From assembly GCF_003986935.1 (NCBI RefSeq), contig NZ_RJZE01000027.1:1-64000 (forward strand): a DNA stretch of 64,000 nt, given 5' to 3'. Under the pieces are notes generated by a model that was not told where the DNA came from, did no database searches, and was given only the letters and a program-made list of their open reading frames with translations. The translations under genes and the position numbers were made by a program. How positions within the stretch are numbered: the stretch's first letter is position 1; every line of letters starts with the position of its first letter. Below, piece after piece: positions 16,965-26,188 of this stretch. The DNA is from Paraburkholderia kururiensis JCM 10599 = LMG 19447. Lineage in GTDB: Bacteria > Pseudomonadota > Gammaproteobacteria > Burkholderiales > Burkholderiaceae.

Positions 16965-18245
16965 TCAGGCTCCGGCGGTCTCGCTGACGGCCACTTCGCC
17001 CGAGAGGCCGGCACGCAGTTTCGAGCGGTCCAGCTCTTTTTCCCACGCCGACACCACCACCGTCGCCACGCCGTTGCCGATGATGTTCGTCAGCGCGCGG
17101 CATTCGCTCATGAAGCGGTCGATGCCGAGAATCAGCACCATGCCCGAAAGCGGAATGGTGGGCACCACGGCGAGCGTCGCGGCGAGCGTGATGAAGCCGG
17201 CGCCCGTCACACCGCTTGCGCCCTTGGACGTGAGCATCGTCACAGCGAGCAGCGTGAGCTGTTGCGTGAGCGTGAGATCCGTGTTGGTGGCCTGCGCGAT
17301 GAAGAGCACGGCCATCGTCATGTAGATGTTGGTGCCATCCAGGTTGAACGAGTAGCCGGTCGGCACGACGAGACCCACCACGGAGCGCGAGCAGCCGAGC
17401 TTTTCGAGTTTCTGCATCAGCTGCGGCAGCGCGGCTTCCGACGAGCTCGTGCCCAGCACGATCAACAGTTCTTCCTTGATGTAGCTGACGAAGCGGAAGA
17501 TGTTGAAGCCGACTGCGCGCGCGATGATGCCGAGCACCACGATCACGAAGACCGCCGCCGTCAGATAGAAGGTACCGATCAGCTTCAGGAGCGGCAGCAG
17601 CGAACCCAAGCCGTACTTGCCGATAGTGAAAGCCATCGCGCCGAACGCGCCGATGGGTGCGAGCTTCGTGACGATGCGCACCACGCCGAACAGGATGTTC
17701 GAAATGCCTTCGATGAAGTCCGTCACCACACGGCCGCGCTCGCCGAGCGTCGCCAGCACGCTGCCGAACAGCAGCGCGATCAGCAGGATCTGCAGGATTT
17801 CACCTTGGGCGAACGCCGAGAAGAACGTGTCGGGAATGATGTGCATCAGGAAGTCGACCGTGCTCTGGCCATGGGCCTTTGCCGCGAAGGAGGCGACTGC
17901 CTTGCCGTCCAGCGTCGCCGGATCCACGTTGAAGCCGACGCCCGGCTTGAGCACGTGCGTGGCGATGAGGCCGATGAGAAGCGCGAACGTCGAAACGATC
18001 TCGAAGTACAGCAGCGCCTTGCCGCCCACGCGGCCAACCTTCTTCATGTCCTGCATGCCGGCGATGCCGGTCACGACGGTACAGAAGATGATTGGCCCGA
18101 TCACCATCTTGATGAGTTTGATGAACGCGTCGCCGAGCGGCTTCATGTCGATGGCGAGCGCCGGCGAGTAATGTCCAAGAACGATGCCGATGACGATCGC
18201 GGCGATCACCTGGACGTAGAGCACTTTATAAATGGGTTTCTTCAC
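16965..18245 (-). CDS. dctA: DctA, C4-dicarboxylate:H+/Na+ symporter
   Basis: A 426-residue inner-membrane transporter of the DAACS family (GltPh fold). It starts at the GTG at 18245 ([12 protein letters not shown]), with AGGA about 7 nt upstream; longer frames upstream lack homology. Typical motifs are visible: the re-entrant loop Ser-rich [11 protein letters not shown] and the substrate/ion-binding stretch [12 protein letters not shown]. It takes up succinate, fumarate and malate for aerobic growth. It is the first gene of dctA-dctB-dctD, which differs from the divergent dctA versus dctBD layout of rhizobia. Confidence 0.95.
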   Translation of the reverse strand: MKKPIYKVLYVQVIAAIVIGIVLGHYSPALAIDMKPLGDAFIKLIKMVIGPIIFCTVVTGIAGMQDMKKVGRVGGKALLYFEIVSTFALLIGLIATHVLKPGVGFNVDPATLDGKAVASFAAKAHGQSTVDFLMHIIPDTFFSAFAQGEILQILLIALLFGSVLATLGERGRVVTDFIEGISNILFGVVRIVTKLAPIGAFGAMAFTIGKYGLGSLLPLLKLIGTFYLTAAVFVIVVLGIIARAVGFNIFRFVSYIKEELLIVLGTSSSEAALPQLMQKLEKLGCSRSVVGLVVPTGYSFNLDGTNIYMTMAVLFIAQATNTDLTLTQQLTLLAVTMLTSKGASGVTGAGFITLAATLAVVPTIPLSGMVLILGIDRFMSECRALTNIIGNGVATVVVSAWEKELDRSKLRAGLSGEVAVSETAGA

Positions 18246-18441
18246 GATGGTTCCTGCTGGTGTTGCTGCACATGGGAGCCGGTGGCCGGCCGCCGCGTCG
18301 CGTACGGGCGCATGAGAACCTCGTCGGGATGCAGCGGGCAAGCCGCGACAAGACGACGGGTTCAGAAGTACCGGGAAGGGGTTTTGAGCATCGATTGTCT
18401 CCTTGCTTTAGTAATGAGGCCGTTGCGGCCGCGCGTCTTCA

Positions 18442-18458
18442 TTGCAAGGGCGATGCCA
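18442..18458 (-). promoter_or_regulatory. Sigma-54 promoter of dctA
   Basis: Read on the minus strand, the sequence is TGGCAT, five bases, TTGCA. It matches the -24/-12 consensus (TGGCAC, N5, TTGCA) with the essential GG and GC at exactly the required spacing. Transcription would begin near 18430, about 185 nt before the dctA start. RpoN dependence fits the DctD activator encoded in the operon. Confidence 0.82.
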
Positions 18459-18519
18459 GTTGCGTAACGTCCTTATCGCCTTGATTTATTTGAGATTTTT
18501 CCAATCCCCCGCCACCGTT

Positions 18520-18567
18520 CGTCCGGGTTTCCGGAAACCTGGACGCGAGCTGTCCGACTTTCCAGAC
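18520..18567 (-). promoter_or_regulatory. Candidate DctD upstream activator sites
   Basis: A 26-bp inverted repeat (18520-18545) with a single G-T mismatch pair has the perfect 14-bp core GGTTTCCGGAAACC (18526-18539). A weaker related copy, GTCCGACTTTCCAGAC, follows at about 18552-18567. The sites lie about 60-110 bp upstream of the -24 element, where enhancer-binding proteins act. Assignment to DctD rests on position and symmetry. Confidence 0.62.
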
Positions 18568-18666
18568 GTCGCAGCATGTGAGCGCACGGCTGCACACACG
18601 CCGGGCGCACAACAGAGGAAACAAGGGGAAGAACAGCGACTTGGCCGCGCGGAAAAACAAGCGGCC

Positions 18667-18698
18667 AAAAAAATGCCTTCCCGGTGGCGGGAAGGCAT
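18667..18698 (-). terminator. Rho-independent terminator after lipA
   Basis: A perfect 11-bp stem (18673-18683 with 18688-18698), a four-base loop and a run of at least six T on the minus strand (18672-18667). It lies about 200 bp downstream of lipA and insulates it from the dct regulatory region. Between this hairpin and lipA I see no gene. Confidence 0.85.
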
Positions 18699-18898
18699 GC
18701 GAAAGAGAAGTCGGAGACCCTTGCAGGCCTGTGGGCACCGAAAACGGTCAGTTGCGGCACCCACAGATCAATCTTAAGCGCGCAGACGGGCGCCCAAAGT
18801 CAACTATTGTCAAAACCCCGTGCAGGACCGGGTAGCGCCTCCGCGTACGCGCTCAAGCCAAGCTTCGGACCCCACAGAACAGACACCGCGGCGATGAA

Positions 18899-19900
18899 TC
18901 AGACTACGCCCGCGCCGTGCGCCTGCAGATCTGCGTGATAGCTCGAGCGCACCATCGCGCCCACGGCGGCATGCGTGAAACCCATCTTGTAGGCCTCTTC
19001 TTCATACATCTTGAACGTGTCGGGATGCACGTATGCCCGCACCGGCAGGTGGTGCTCCGAAGGCTGCAGATACTGGCCGATCGTCAGCATGTCGACGTCG
19101 TGTGCGCGCAGGTCGCGCATCACCTGAAGGATTTCCTCTTCGGTCTCGCCCAGCCCAACCATCAAGCCCGACTTCGTCGCGACGTCCGGATGCAGCGCCT
19201 TGAAGTCCTTCAGCAGCTTGAGCGAATGCGCGTAGTCCGAGCCCGGACGCGCTTCCTTGTAGAGACGCGGCACCGTTTCGAGGTTGTGATTCATTACGTC
19301 GGGCGGCGCGGCATTGAGGATGGAGAGCGCCCGGTCGAGGCGGCCACGGAAGTCCGGCGTGAGAATCTCGATGCGCGTTTCGGGCGACTGCGCACGCACT
19401 TCACGGATGCACTCCACGAAATGGCCAGCGCCGCCGTCCCGCAGATCGTCGCGGTCCACGCTCGTAATCACCACGTACTTGAGCTTGAGCGCCGCGATCG
19501 TGCGCGCCAGGTTGGCCGGTTCCTCGGGATCGAGCGGATCGGGACGGCCGTGGCCCACGTCGCAAAACGGGCAGCGGCGCGTGCACTTGTCGCCCATGAT
19601 CATGAACGTCGCCGTGCCCTTGCCGAAGCACTCGCCAATGTTCGGACAGCTCGCTTCCTCGCACACGGTGTGCAGGTTGTGCTCGCGCAGAATCTGCTTG
19701 ATCTCGTAGAAGCGCGAACTGCCGGTGGCCGCTTTCACGCGGATCCACTCAGGCTTCTTCAGCTTCTCGATCGGCACGACCTTGATCGGAATGCGCGCGG
19801 TCTTCGCCTGCGCCTTCTGTTTCGCAGTGGCGTCGTAGGGCGCGGGAGCGGCAGCGTCGGGAGCCGGCGTGCCAGCGAGGTTCGCGGTAGCGTCAGTCAT
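18899..19900 (-). CDS. lipA: Lipoyl synthase LipA
   Basis: A 333-residue radical-SAM enzyme that inserts two sulfurs into protein-bound octanoate to make lipoyl groups on the E2 and H proteins. Two [4Fe-4S] motifs are visible: the auxiliary cluster [12 protein letters not shown] (Cx4Cx5C) and the radical-SAM C-T-R-R-C-P-F-C (Cx3Cx2C). The ATG at 19900 is 13 bp after the lipB stop; a longer frame reaching 20071 lies inside lipB and is not used. It acts in the cytoplasm directly after LipB. Confidence 0.95.
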   Translation of the reverse strand: MTDATANLAGTPAPDAAAPAPYDATAKQKAQAKTARIPIKVVPIEKLKKPEWIRVKAATGSSRFYEIKQILREHNLHTVCEEASCPNIGECFGKGTATFMIMGDKCTRRCPFCDVGHGRPDPLDPEEPANLARTIAALKLKYVVITSVDRDDLRDGGAGHFVECIREVRAQSPETRIEILTPDFRGRLDRALSILNAAPPDVMNHNLETVPRLYKEARPGSDYAHSLKLLKDFKALHPDVATKSGLMVGLGETEEEILQVMRDLRAHDVDMLTIGQYLQPSEHHLPVRAYVHPDTFKMYEEEAYKMGFTHAAVGAMVRSSYHADLQAHGAGVV

Positions 19901-19913
19901 TCGTTCGATCCAG

Positions 19914-20690
19914 TCAGGCGGTGGCGGCACCGGCCTGCGGTTGGGCGACGGCCGCGCGCGTGCCGTCGAGGTTTGCAGTGAGACTTCGGGCGAGCGTGGC
20001 CGCCACGTCGTTCCAGCTCGCGGCGACGCCGAGCGTCGCCATGTCGACCGTCTCGAGCCCTGCATAGCCACAGGGATTGATGGCGAGAAACGGCCGCAGA
20101 TCCATGTTCACATTGAGGCTCACGCCGTGATAGCTGCAGCCGTTGCGGATTTTCAGCCCGAGCGCCCCGATCTTGGCGCCGACATGAACGCCGGCTGCGG
20201 GGCCGGGCGCAACGTAGATGCCGGGCGCGCCGGCCTTGCGTTCGCCCGCGAGATTATACGACGCGAGTGTATCGATCACGGCCTGCTCGATACGCGTGAC
20301 GAGGTCGCGCACCATGAGCTTGCGGCGGCGCAGGTCGAGCAGCAAATAGGCGACGACCTGGCCTGGGCCGTGGTAAGTGATCTGCCCGCCGCGGTCGATC
20401 TTCACAAGGGGAATGCCGCTGTCGGCAACGAGCAGATGGCTCGGGTTACCGGCCTGGCCCAGGGTAAAGACGGGCGGATGTTCGACGAGCCAGATTTCGT
20501 CGGGCGTGCCGGGCGTGCGCGCTTCGGTGAAAGCGCGCATCGCATCGAAGCTCGCCTGGTAGGCTTCCGTGCCACGCCAACGCAGCACGAGGGGAATCGC
20601 GTCCGAAGCGCAAGGCGCCGTGGCCGCTTCCGCAGCGGGCGCGCAATCGTCTGAGGGAAAAGGGGACAGGGAAACCGGCGTGGCACACAT
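19914..20690 (-). CDS. lipB: Octanoyltransferase LipB
   Basis: A 258-residue enzyme that moves octanoate from octanoyl-ACP to lipoyl domains. The catalytic Cys is in I-N-P-C-G-Y-A-G-L and the catalytic Lys in V-G-A-K-I-G-A-L-G; the conserved [13 protein letters not shown] motif is present. It is about 40 residues longer than the E. coli protein because of an Ala/Pro-rich N-terminal extension, so a later start is possible. It is the first gene of the lipB-lipA operon. Confidence 0.95.
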   Translation of the reverse strand: MCATPVSLSPFPSDDCAPAAEAATAPCASDAIPLVLRWRGTEAYQASFDAMRAFTEARTPGTPDEIWLVEHPPVFTLGQAGNPSHLLVADSGIPLVKIDRGGQITYHGPGQVVAYLLLDLRRRKLMVRDLVTRIEQAVIDTLASYNLAGERKAGAPGIYVAPGPAAGVHVGAKIGALGLKIRNGCSYHGVSLNVNMDLRPFLAINPCGYAGLETVDMATLGVAASWNDVAATLARSLTANLDGTRAAVAQPQAGAATA

Positions 20691-20746
20691 GATGTGCGCA
20701 GTTTACCGAAATCCCGCCCCCACCGCCGGACATCGCCCGGCGGCGC

Positions 20747-21073
20747 TCACACCGTGCGCCAGCCGTCGCCCACGCGCACGCCGAGCCGTTGCGCGGCACG
20801 GGCCGCCCAGTCGATGAGCCGCTCCGACGGCCGCGCCGGAATGGCAAACGCCACGCGTGCGGCCGGCGCCCCTTCCACGCTGAGCCACAGCCGTTCGCCG
20901 CGCCGCAACCGCAGCGTATGGCCAGGTTCGAGCCAGTAATCCTCCACGTCGTCGCTGCGCGTGACCCAGACCGGACCGCCATGCACGGTTAGCCGCGTGC
21001 TGTTGGCGACCTTCATGGGCACCGTCTCGCCCGCGTGGATTTCGAACGTGATGTTTGAGGAAATTTCTCGCAT
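20747..21073 (-). CDS. DUF2917 domain protein
   Basis: A 108-residue cupin-like beta-rich protein (T-F-E-I-H-A-G-E-T and a W-V-T-R-S-D-D-V-E-D-Y-W-L motif) typical of DUF2917, whose function is unknown. The start at 21073 has GGAG 6 nt upstream; an ATG five codons earlier at 21088 has no such site. It is divergent from a LysR-type regulator gene, with 100 bp between the starts, so the regulator may control it. Confidence 0.75.
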   Translation of the reverse strand: MREISSNITFEIHAGETVPMKVANSTRLTVHGGPVWVTRSDDVEDYWLEPGHTLRLRRGERLWLSVEGAPAARVAFAIPARPSERLIDWAARAAQRLGVRVGDGWRTV

Positions 21074-21143
21074 GATCCGCTCCGCCAAAAATCGTCTTGA
21101 TGGCTAGAATCGTAGATGCCGCAAGGGATTGGGCAAAACGATC

Positions 21144-21169
21144 ATTTTTCACCGGTATGTGAGAAAAAT
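21144..21169 (+). promoter_or_regulatory. Inverted repeat before the LysR gene, possible operator
   Basis: The imperfect inverted repeat ATTTTTCAC / GTGAGAAAAAT (21144-21152 and 21159-21169) ends four bases before the LysR ATG and overlaps its ribosome site. It sits in the shared divergent region, where LysR proteins bind to regulate themselves and the facing gene. Role inferred. Confidence 0.4.
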
Positions 21170-21173
21170 TGCG

Positions 21174-22133
21174 ATGGACCTGCGCGAGTTACCCGTATTG
21201 AACGCGATCAAGGCATTCGAGGCCGCGGCGCGGCACGAGAGCTTCTCCCGCGCCGCCGACGAGTTGTTCGTCACGCACGGCGCCGTGAGCCACCAGATTC
21301 GCGCGCTGGAAGCCGACCTCGGCGTCACGCTGTTCGCCCGCGACGGCAAGCGCGTGCGGCTCACCGATACGGGCCGCCGCTACGCGACCCAGGTGCGGGC
21401 CGCGCTCGCCGCCCTGCTCGATGCCACGCGCGAGATTCGCGCAGGCGACCGCGAGCGCCGGCTGGTCGTCTCGATGCTGACCTCGTTTGCCGCGCGCTGG
21501 GTGACGCCGCGCATCGGCCGCTTCATCGAGGCGCACCCGAAATGGGATCTGGAACTGCTTTCCACGAACGCACTCACCGACTTTGCCCGCGACGACGTGG
21601 ACGCCGCGATCCGCTTCGGCTACGGCCGCTACCCCGGCCTGCACGCCGAACTGCTGCTGGAGGAGATCTTCTTTCCGGCGTGCTCGCCGCAGTTCAACGG
21701 CGGCAAGCTACCCAGGAACCCGCGGGAGATGACGAAGCTCGCGCTGCTGCGCTCCGACGACGAACTCTGGCGCCCATGGTTCGACGCCGCAGGGCTCGAC
21801 GACGTGCCCGAGCCCAAACGCGGCGTGCTGTACCAGGATTCGTCGAACCTGCTGCAAGCCGCCATGGACGGCCAGGGCATCGCGCTCGTGCGCCGCTCGC
21901 TCGCGATGCACGAGATCGCGGCGGGGCGACTGGTGCGACTGTTCGAGATCGATGGCCCCAGCCCCTGGAGCTACTACTTCATCTGCCCGCCGCACATGTT
22001 GCAGACCGAGCGTGTGCAGGCATTCCGGAACTGGATTTTCGAAGAGGTGGCGAGCTTCAAGCTGCTGTTCCAGCGCGCATGCGAGGAAAGCTCACAGCGC
22101 GCGCGTGAGGCCCTGCCCGCAGACGAGAGGTAG
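21174..22133 (+). CDS. LysR-family transcriptional regulator (GcvA-like)
   Basis: A 319-residue regulator. The N-terminal winged helix-turn-helix is clear (L-N-A-I-K-A-F-E-A-A-A-R-H-E-S-F, A-V-S-H-Q-I-R-A-L-E), followed by a periplasmic-binding-type effector domain. The sequence best resembles the GcvA branch. I start it at the ATG at 21174 (M-D-L-R-E-L-P), where LysR homology begins, although an in-frame ATG exists at 21129. It is divergent from the DUF2917 gene; the effector is unknown. Confidence 0.85.
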   Translation: MDLRELPVLNAIKAFEAAARHESFSRAADELFVTHGAVSHQIRALEADLGVTLFARDGKRVRLTDTGRRYATQVRAALAALLDATREIRAGDRERRLVVSMLTSFAARWVTPRIGRFIEAHPKWDLELLSTNALTDFARDDVDAAIRFGYGRYPGLHAELLLEEIFFPACSPQFNGGKLPRNPREMTKLALLRSDDELWRPWFDAAGLDDVPEPKRGVLYQDSSNLLQAAMDGQGIALVRRSLAMHEIAAGRLVRLFEIDGPSPWSYYFICPPHMLQTERVQAFRNWIFEEVASFKLLFQRACEESSQRAREALPADER

Positions 22134-22153
22134 CGGAATCGAAGGAATTTGAC

Positions 22154-22423
22154 TTACAGGACGACCTTCACCATCGGGTGCCCGGTGAGGGCAAGGTAGA
22201 TGTCGTCCAGGTGCTCGCGGCTCACCGCGCGCACCGTCACGGTGAGGCCCGTGTAGTTGCCGCCGCTCGACGGACGCACTTCCACGCGCGACGCGTCGAA
22301 CCCGCTGTCGAACTTGCGGATCACGGCAACAATGGTTTCGGCGAATTCCGGGTGTGACTTGCCCATCACCTTGATCGGAAAATCGCAGGGAAATTCGAAT
22401 AGCGATTCGTTCATCGGACTCAT
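22154..22423 (-). CDS. ybeD: YbeD-family protein (DUF493)
   Basis: An 89-residue ACT-like protein with the family pattern F-P-C-D-F-P-I-K-V-M-G and S-S-G-G-N-Y-T-G-L-T-V. The start has AGGAG 6 nt upstream. In E. coli ybeD lies between dacA and lipB, and the same neighbours are present here, with the LysR/DUF2917 pair inserted. Its role, possibly linked to lipoate metabolism by neighbourhood, is not established. Confidence 0.9.
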   Translation of the reverse strand: MSPMNESLFEFPCDFPIKVMGKSHPEFAETIVAVIRKFDSGFDASRVEVRPSSGGNYTGLTVTVRAVSREHLDDIYLALTGHPMVKVVL

Positions 22424-22585
22424 GCGTTACTCCTCGAGCGCCGCGGCGAAGGGCTCATTGTGCGCCTTGTGCGTGTTGTGCGCCTTGCCTCGCGGACGGG
22501 CATGCGGCAGAGAGCGCCGCATACCCGCACAGACGGGGGCCACTTCGCAGACGCCGCCGCCGAAGGGGAACCCGCGCCATTGCGC

Positions 22586-23815
22586 TTACTTCTTGTTGAA
22601 CATCAGCATCAGCGAATCCCATACGCGGCCGACGACGCCCGCCTGCGGCACCGCCTTCAGCGCGACCACCGGGAATTCGGTGAGCGTCTTGCCGTCCGCG
22701 ACGAGCTTCGCGGTGCCAACCTTCTGGCCGTCCGCGATCGGCGCGATCAGCGGGCTTGCGATCTCGATCTGCGGCTTCGCCTTGTCGGCCGCGCCCTTCG
22801 GCACCGTGATGTACTGATCGGTCTTCACGCCCACCTGCACGGTGTCGGCCGCGCCCTTGTAGACGCGCGGCGTGGCGACGGCCTGATTCGCCTTGTACAG
22901 GCGCACCGTGTCATATGCGGTGTAGCCGTAGTTCAGCATCTTCAGGCTGTCCTGCACGCGGTCGTGCTCCTTCTGCTCGCCCATCATCACCGTGACGAGA
23001 CGGCGCGACGCATCGCTGACGCCGGGCAGCGGACGCTTCGCCGTGGCGATCAGGCAGTAGCCCGCCGCCTGCGTGTGGCCGGTCTTGAGGCCGTCCACGG
23101 TCGGGTCGATCCACAGCAGCCGGTTGCGGTTCGGCTGCTTGATCTTGTTGTACGTGAATTCCTTCACCGAAAAGATGCTGTAGTAGTCGGGGAAGTCGCG
23201 GATCAGGCGCGTGGAGAGCACGGCGAGGTCGCCTGCCGTCGTGTAATGCTGCGGATCGGGCATGCCGTTCACGTCGGCGAAGTGCGTATGGGTCATACCG
23301 AGGCGCTGCGTCTCGGTGTTCATCATGTTGACGAACTGCGACTCGCTGCCGCCCACGAGTTCCGCGAGCGCGATGGCGGCGTCGTTGCCCGACTGCACGA
23401 TCATGCCGTACACGAGGTCGTGCACCGTCACCGGCTTGTTCGCCTCGATGAACATGCGCGACTCGTCGTTGCGAACGCGGCGCACGGCCTCGCTCGGCAT
23501 GACGGTCTGCTCCATCGTGATCTTCTTCGTCTGCAATGCTTCGAAGACGAGATAGGCCGTCATCAGCTTCGTGAGCGAAGCCGGCTCCACGCGCTCGTCG
23601 GGATTGCCCGACGCGAGCACCTGGTTCGCGGTGGCATCAATGAGCACCCACGAACGCGCGTTCACCGCGGGCGGCGGCACCTGTGCAAAGGCAGCCGATG
23701 CCGCAACGAGCGTTGCCGGCAGCAGCACGCCGAGCGCAACTGCGCGGGCAACGGAACGGTGAGCGAAAGACGGGGAAGCAACCAGAGGGGAAGTACCGGA
23801 AGTGACGAGACGCAT
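22586..23815 (-). CDS. dacA: D-alanyl-D-alanine carboxypeptidase (PBP5/6 type)
   Basis: A 409-residue periplasmic penicillin-binding protein that trims the terminal D-Ala from peptidoglycan pentapeptides. It has a signal peptide (cleavage near A-F-A-Q-V-P), the catalytic S-L-T-K (SxxK), S-G-N (SxN) and K-T-G-H motifs, and a C-terminal PBP5 beta domain ending in an amphipathic membrane anchor (V-G-R-V-W-D-S-L-M-L-M-F). It sits upstream of ybeD as in many proteobacteria. A strong inverted repeat lies just ahead of its start. Confidence 0.93.
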   Translation of the reverse strand: MRLVTSGTSPLVASPSFAHRSVARAVALGVLLPATLVAASAAFAQVPPPAVNARSWVLIDATANQVLASGNPDERVEPASLTKLMTAYLVFEALQTKKITMEQTVMPSEAVRRVRNDESRMFIEANKPVTVHDLVYGMIVQSGNDAAIALAELVGGSESQFVNMMNTETQRLGMTHTHFADVNGMPDPQHYTTAGDLAVLSTRLIRDFPDYYSIFSVKEFTYNKIKQPNRNRLLWIDPTVDGLKTGHTQAAGYCLIATAKRPLPGVSDASRRLVTVMMGEQKEHDRVQDSLKMLNYGYTAYDTVRLYKANQAVATPRVYKGAADTVQVGVKTDQYITVPKGAADKAKPQIEIASPLIAPIADGQKVGTAKLVADGKTLTEFPVVALKAVPQAGVVGRVWDSLMLMFNKK

Positions 23816-24279
23816 AGGATCGTTTCAGCTTTGATTTGGGCTGTGCGTGCCGTATCGCACGGGCTTCGCGCGATACGGCACGCATTTGGGATGAGCCGGA
23901 GGGCGGACGCTGTGCGGCACGCTCTGCTGGCTTCACGTGATGCAAACGGATACGACCGGATGCACACGGAGCAGCGAGACAAGGCGGATGAGGTCGGCTT
24001 CGCGGCGCTCGTTGGACTCGCCGTGGCGCGAACGGTTCGCGCGGCGTGCAGCATGTCCGCAAGCGACGCCCGACCCGCAAAACGCACGGCGCAGCGCCCA
24101 AAAAAGAGCGCTCATTATACGCGCCGCTTCGTGCGGCACCGCGCCGAGCGGGTGAGGATTTTGCGTTTTACGCGTACCTGTATGAAGGTTTTCGCAAAAT
24201 GCGTCGCGTGCACGATACCCGCGATGGAGGTTACGCGACGATTACACGCGAGACGCGTAACGCGCCTCGCGGTGCTGCC
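23816..24279. other. Intergenic region holding a long hairpin upstream of dacA
   Basis: About 460 bp without a supported gene. Near dacA it contains a perfect 15-bp inverted repeat with an 11-base loop (23844-23858 and 23870-23884), ending 29 nt before the dacA start codon. On the minus strand it would fall in the dacA leader as an RNA hairpin, or act as an operator. It has no T-run, so it is not a classical terminator. The rest shows nothing recognisable. Confidence 0.5.
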
Positions 24280-24924
24280 CTATCGCCACGCGTCCACGAT
24301 GATGCGCTTGAGAACATGCAGCTTGCGATGCAGAAAATGCTCTGCGCCCGGAATGACGACGATGGGTAGCTCCTGCGGCCGCGCCCATTCGAAGACGGAC
24401 AGAATCGGCACCGTGTCGTCGAGTTCGCCGTGAATGACGAGCGTGTTTTCCGGCACCGGCGCCACTTCCCAGCGGCTTGCCGCCGTGCCCACGAACACCA
24501 TCCGCTCGATCGCGCCGCCCGCCTCCGTCACGCGCTTCGCAACATGCGAAAGCACGAACGTGCCGAACGAGAAGCCGGCCAGCACGAGCGGCAGAGCGGC
24601 ATGGCCTGGCTGCGCGCGCATGTGGTCGAGTACCGCGAGCAGATCGTCCTGTTCGCCGATGCCGTTGTCGTGCTCACCCGCAGTCTGCCCCACGCCGCGA
24701 AAATTCGAGCGATACGTGACGTAGCCGAGTTGCACGAGCGTACGCGCAAGCGTCTGCGCGACCTTGTTGTCCATCGTGCCGCCGAAAAGCGGATGCGGAT
24801 GCGCGACGAGCGCCATGCCACGCGGCGCGGCGCCGTTCTCGCGGGTTTGGTCGGGCAGATCGAGCGCGACTTCGATCTTGCCGACGGGACCGTCGATCAG
24901 ATACTTCTGCGTGTGAACGTTCAT
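24280..24924 (-). CDS. Alpha/beta hydrolase (small, serine-hydrolase type)
   Basis: A 214-residue cytoplasmic hydrolase of a family related to YfhR/CocE-like proteins. The oxyanion H-P-H-P-L-F-G-G-T, the nucleophile elbow G-F-S-F-G (GxSxG), the acid in H-G-E-L-D-D and the catalytic His in G-A-E-H-F-L are all present. Its start overlaps the stop of the ferredoxin-like gene upstream by four bases (ATGA), so the two are co-translated. Substrate unknown. Confidence 0.85.
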   Translation of the reverse strand: MNVHTQKYLIDGPVGKIEVALDLPDQTRENGAAPRGMALVAHPHPLFGGTMDNKVAQTLARTLVQLGYVTYRSNFRGVGQTAGEHDNGIGEQDDLLAVLDHMRAQPGHAALPLVLAGFSFGTFVLSHVAKRVTEAGGAIERMVFVGTAASRWEVAPVPENTLVIHGELDDTVPILSVFEWARPQELPIVVIPGAEHFLHRKLHVLKRIIVDAWR

Positions 24925-25238
24925 ATCTTGAGGCGCTCGACCACCTTGCCGTGCTGAAGATGCGATTCGACGATCTCGTCGATGTCGCTTTCGTCGACGT
25001 ACGTGTACCAGGTGCCTTCCGGATAGATGACAACGGTGGGCCCTTCCTCGCAGCGATCAAGGCAGCCGGCCTTGTTGATGCGCACCTTGCCGGGTCCAGC
25101 GAGCCCCAGTTGCTTCACGCGCTTTTTCGCGTGCTCCTGCATGGCCTGCGCGTTGCAGTTGCCGCAGCTCGGTCGGTCCGCACCGGGCTCGCGCTGATTC
25201 AGGCAAAAGAAGACGTGGTACTGGTAGAAGGAATCCAT
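24921..25238 (-). CDS. Thioredoxin-like [2Fe-2S] ferredoxin
   Basis: A 105-residue protein of the thioredoxin-like ferredoxin family. Four conserved Cys are seen: one in F-F-C-L-N, one in P-S-C-G-N-C (a further Cys follows) and the pair C-L-D-R-C. The pattern C-x-G-x-C plus C-x3-C matches the 2Fe-2S (2014-type) fold. It may serve as an electron carrier in the cytoplasm; its partner is unknown, although the overlapping hydrolase gene is conserved next to it in related bacteria. Confidence 0.85.
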   Translation of the reverse strand: MDSFYQYHVFFCLNQREPGADRPSCGNCNAQAMQEHAKKRVKQLGLAGPGKVRINKAGCLDRCEEGPTVVIYPEGTWYTYVDESDIDEIVESHLQHGKVVERLKI

Positions 25239-25464
25239 GGCTTATCGTGGAAAGATGGCGGAAAAATTCGCGGAGAAGGCGGCTGGTGTTCGTCGTCGGC
25301 CGCACGGCGCGTGCCTTGCCCAGAGGCCCAGAGGCTTGGGCTTAGCGGCACGGCGCGAAGGCTGTTGCAAACGAAGGCGCTTGCCCGGCTGACGGCTGAA
25401 CCACGACCGGCCGATTATAGCGACCGACCGGACGCCCCACCGGCCTCGGCCGCGCCGCGCGCGC

Positions 25465-26136
25465 TCACTGGTTTGCGAGCAATGCCTGCACGCCAAGCCA
25501 CGCCCCGATCTGCGCGACGAGGTCGTCGCTTGCCGCCGCGAGTGCGCGGGCGCCGCCCGATGCGTCCGGTGAACTGGCCGGTGCGCGGGCGATGAAGGTG
25601 CGCTGACTCAACACCTTGCCCGCCTGAAAGAGCGTGGCCCGCGCGGTGACCACGCCTGAACTCTCGGTCTGGCTGTCGAAAACCTGCTCGAACTGCTCGA
25701 GCTCCACCTTGAGCACGGGCGCACGCACACCATCGCCGCCCGTCAGCACCGTGCCGTGCGACGAGAGCGTGTTGCGCAGCCGTTGCGTGAGAAGCCGCGC
25801 GGGCGACATGGTCCAGTGCGTGTCGGCGTAGGCGCCCGTGCGCTGCGCGTTCGCGTAGCTCAAGCGATAAAGCAGGCTGTCGTTGTCGATGGTCGAGGGC
25901 GCGCCCACGTCGAGCACCTTCACCGCCGGCAGCGTGCCCGATGCCGGCGCCGCGGGCGCGGGACCGAAGTCGTAGCGGATGTCCGAGAGCACGGCGGAAT
26001 TGCCGGCGCACGCGGCAAGCAGCAGGCAAAGCATGGCTGCGGTGCCTGCTGCGAGGCCGCCCTTCAGGCTTGCCAGCCGCTTCAGGCCGCCTGGCTTCTG
26101 CCGCCCCGTGGCGACCCGTTCGATTGCATGTGACAT
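25465..26136 (-). CDS. ABC-transport auxiliary lipoprotein (PqiC-like)
   Basis: A 223-residue outer-membrane lipoprotein with lipobox L-L-A-A-C and an ABC_trans_aux domain (I-R-Y-D-F-G-P, later V-E-L-E-Q-F-E-Q-V-F-D). The ATG at 26136 has AAGGGAAAG upstream, whereas the frame reaching 26250 would run into the MCE gene. It is the last gene of the permease-ATPase-MCE operon and probably completes the path for lipid transport at the outer membrane, as PqiC does for the Pqi system. Confidence 0.82.
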   Translation of the reverse strand: MSHAIERVATGRQKPGGLKRLASLKGGLAAGTAAMLCLLLAACAGNSAVLSDIRYDFGPAPAAPASGTLPAVKVLDVGAPSTIDNDSLLYRLSYANAQRTGAYADTHWTMSPARLLTQRLRNTLSSHGTVLTGGDGVRAPVLKVELEQFEQVFDSQTESSGVVTARATLFQAGKVLSQRTFIARAPASSPDASGGARALAAASDDLVAQIGAWLGVQALLANQ

Positions 26137-26188
26137 GTTCTTTCCCTTCGATTGTTGTGCTTGGCTGTCGTGGTGCCAGCGCCGCGCC

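Noticed and set aside
13896-18467. Long plus-strand frames opposite dctD, dctB and dctA (for example 241, 662 and 527 residues)
   Set aside because: They are very rich in Arg, His and Ala, have no ribosome sites and lie exactly opposite well-identified genes; this is typical of high-G+C antisense frames.
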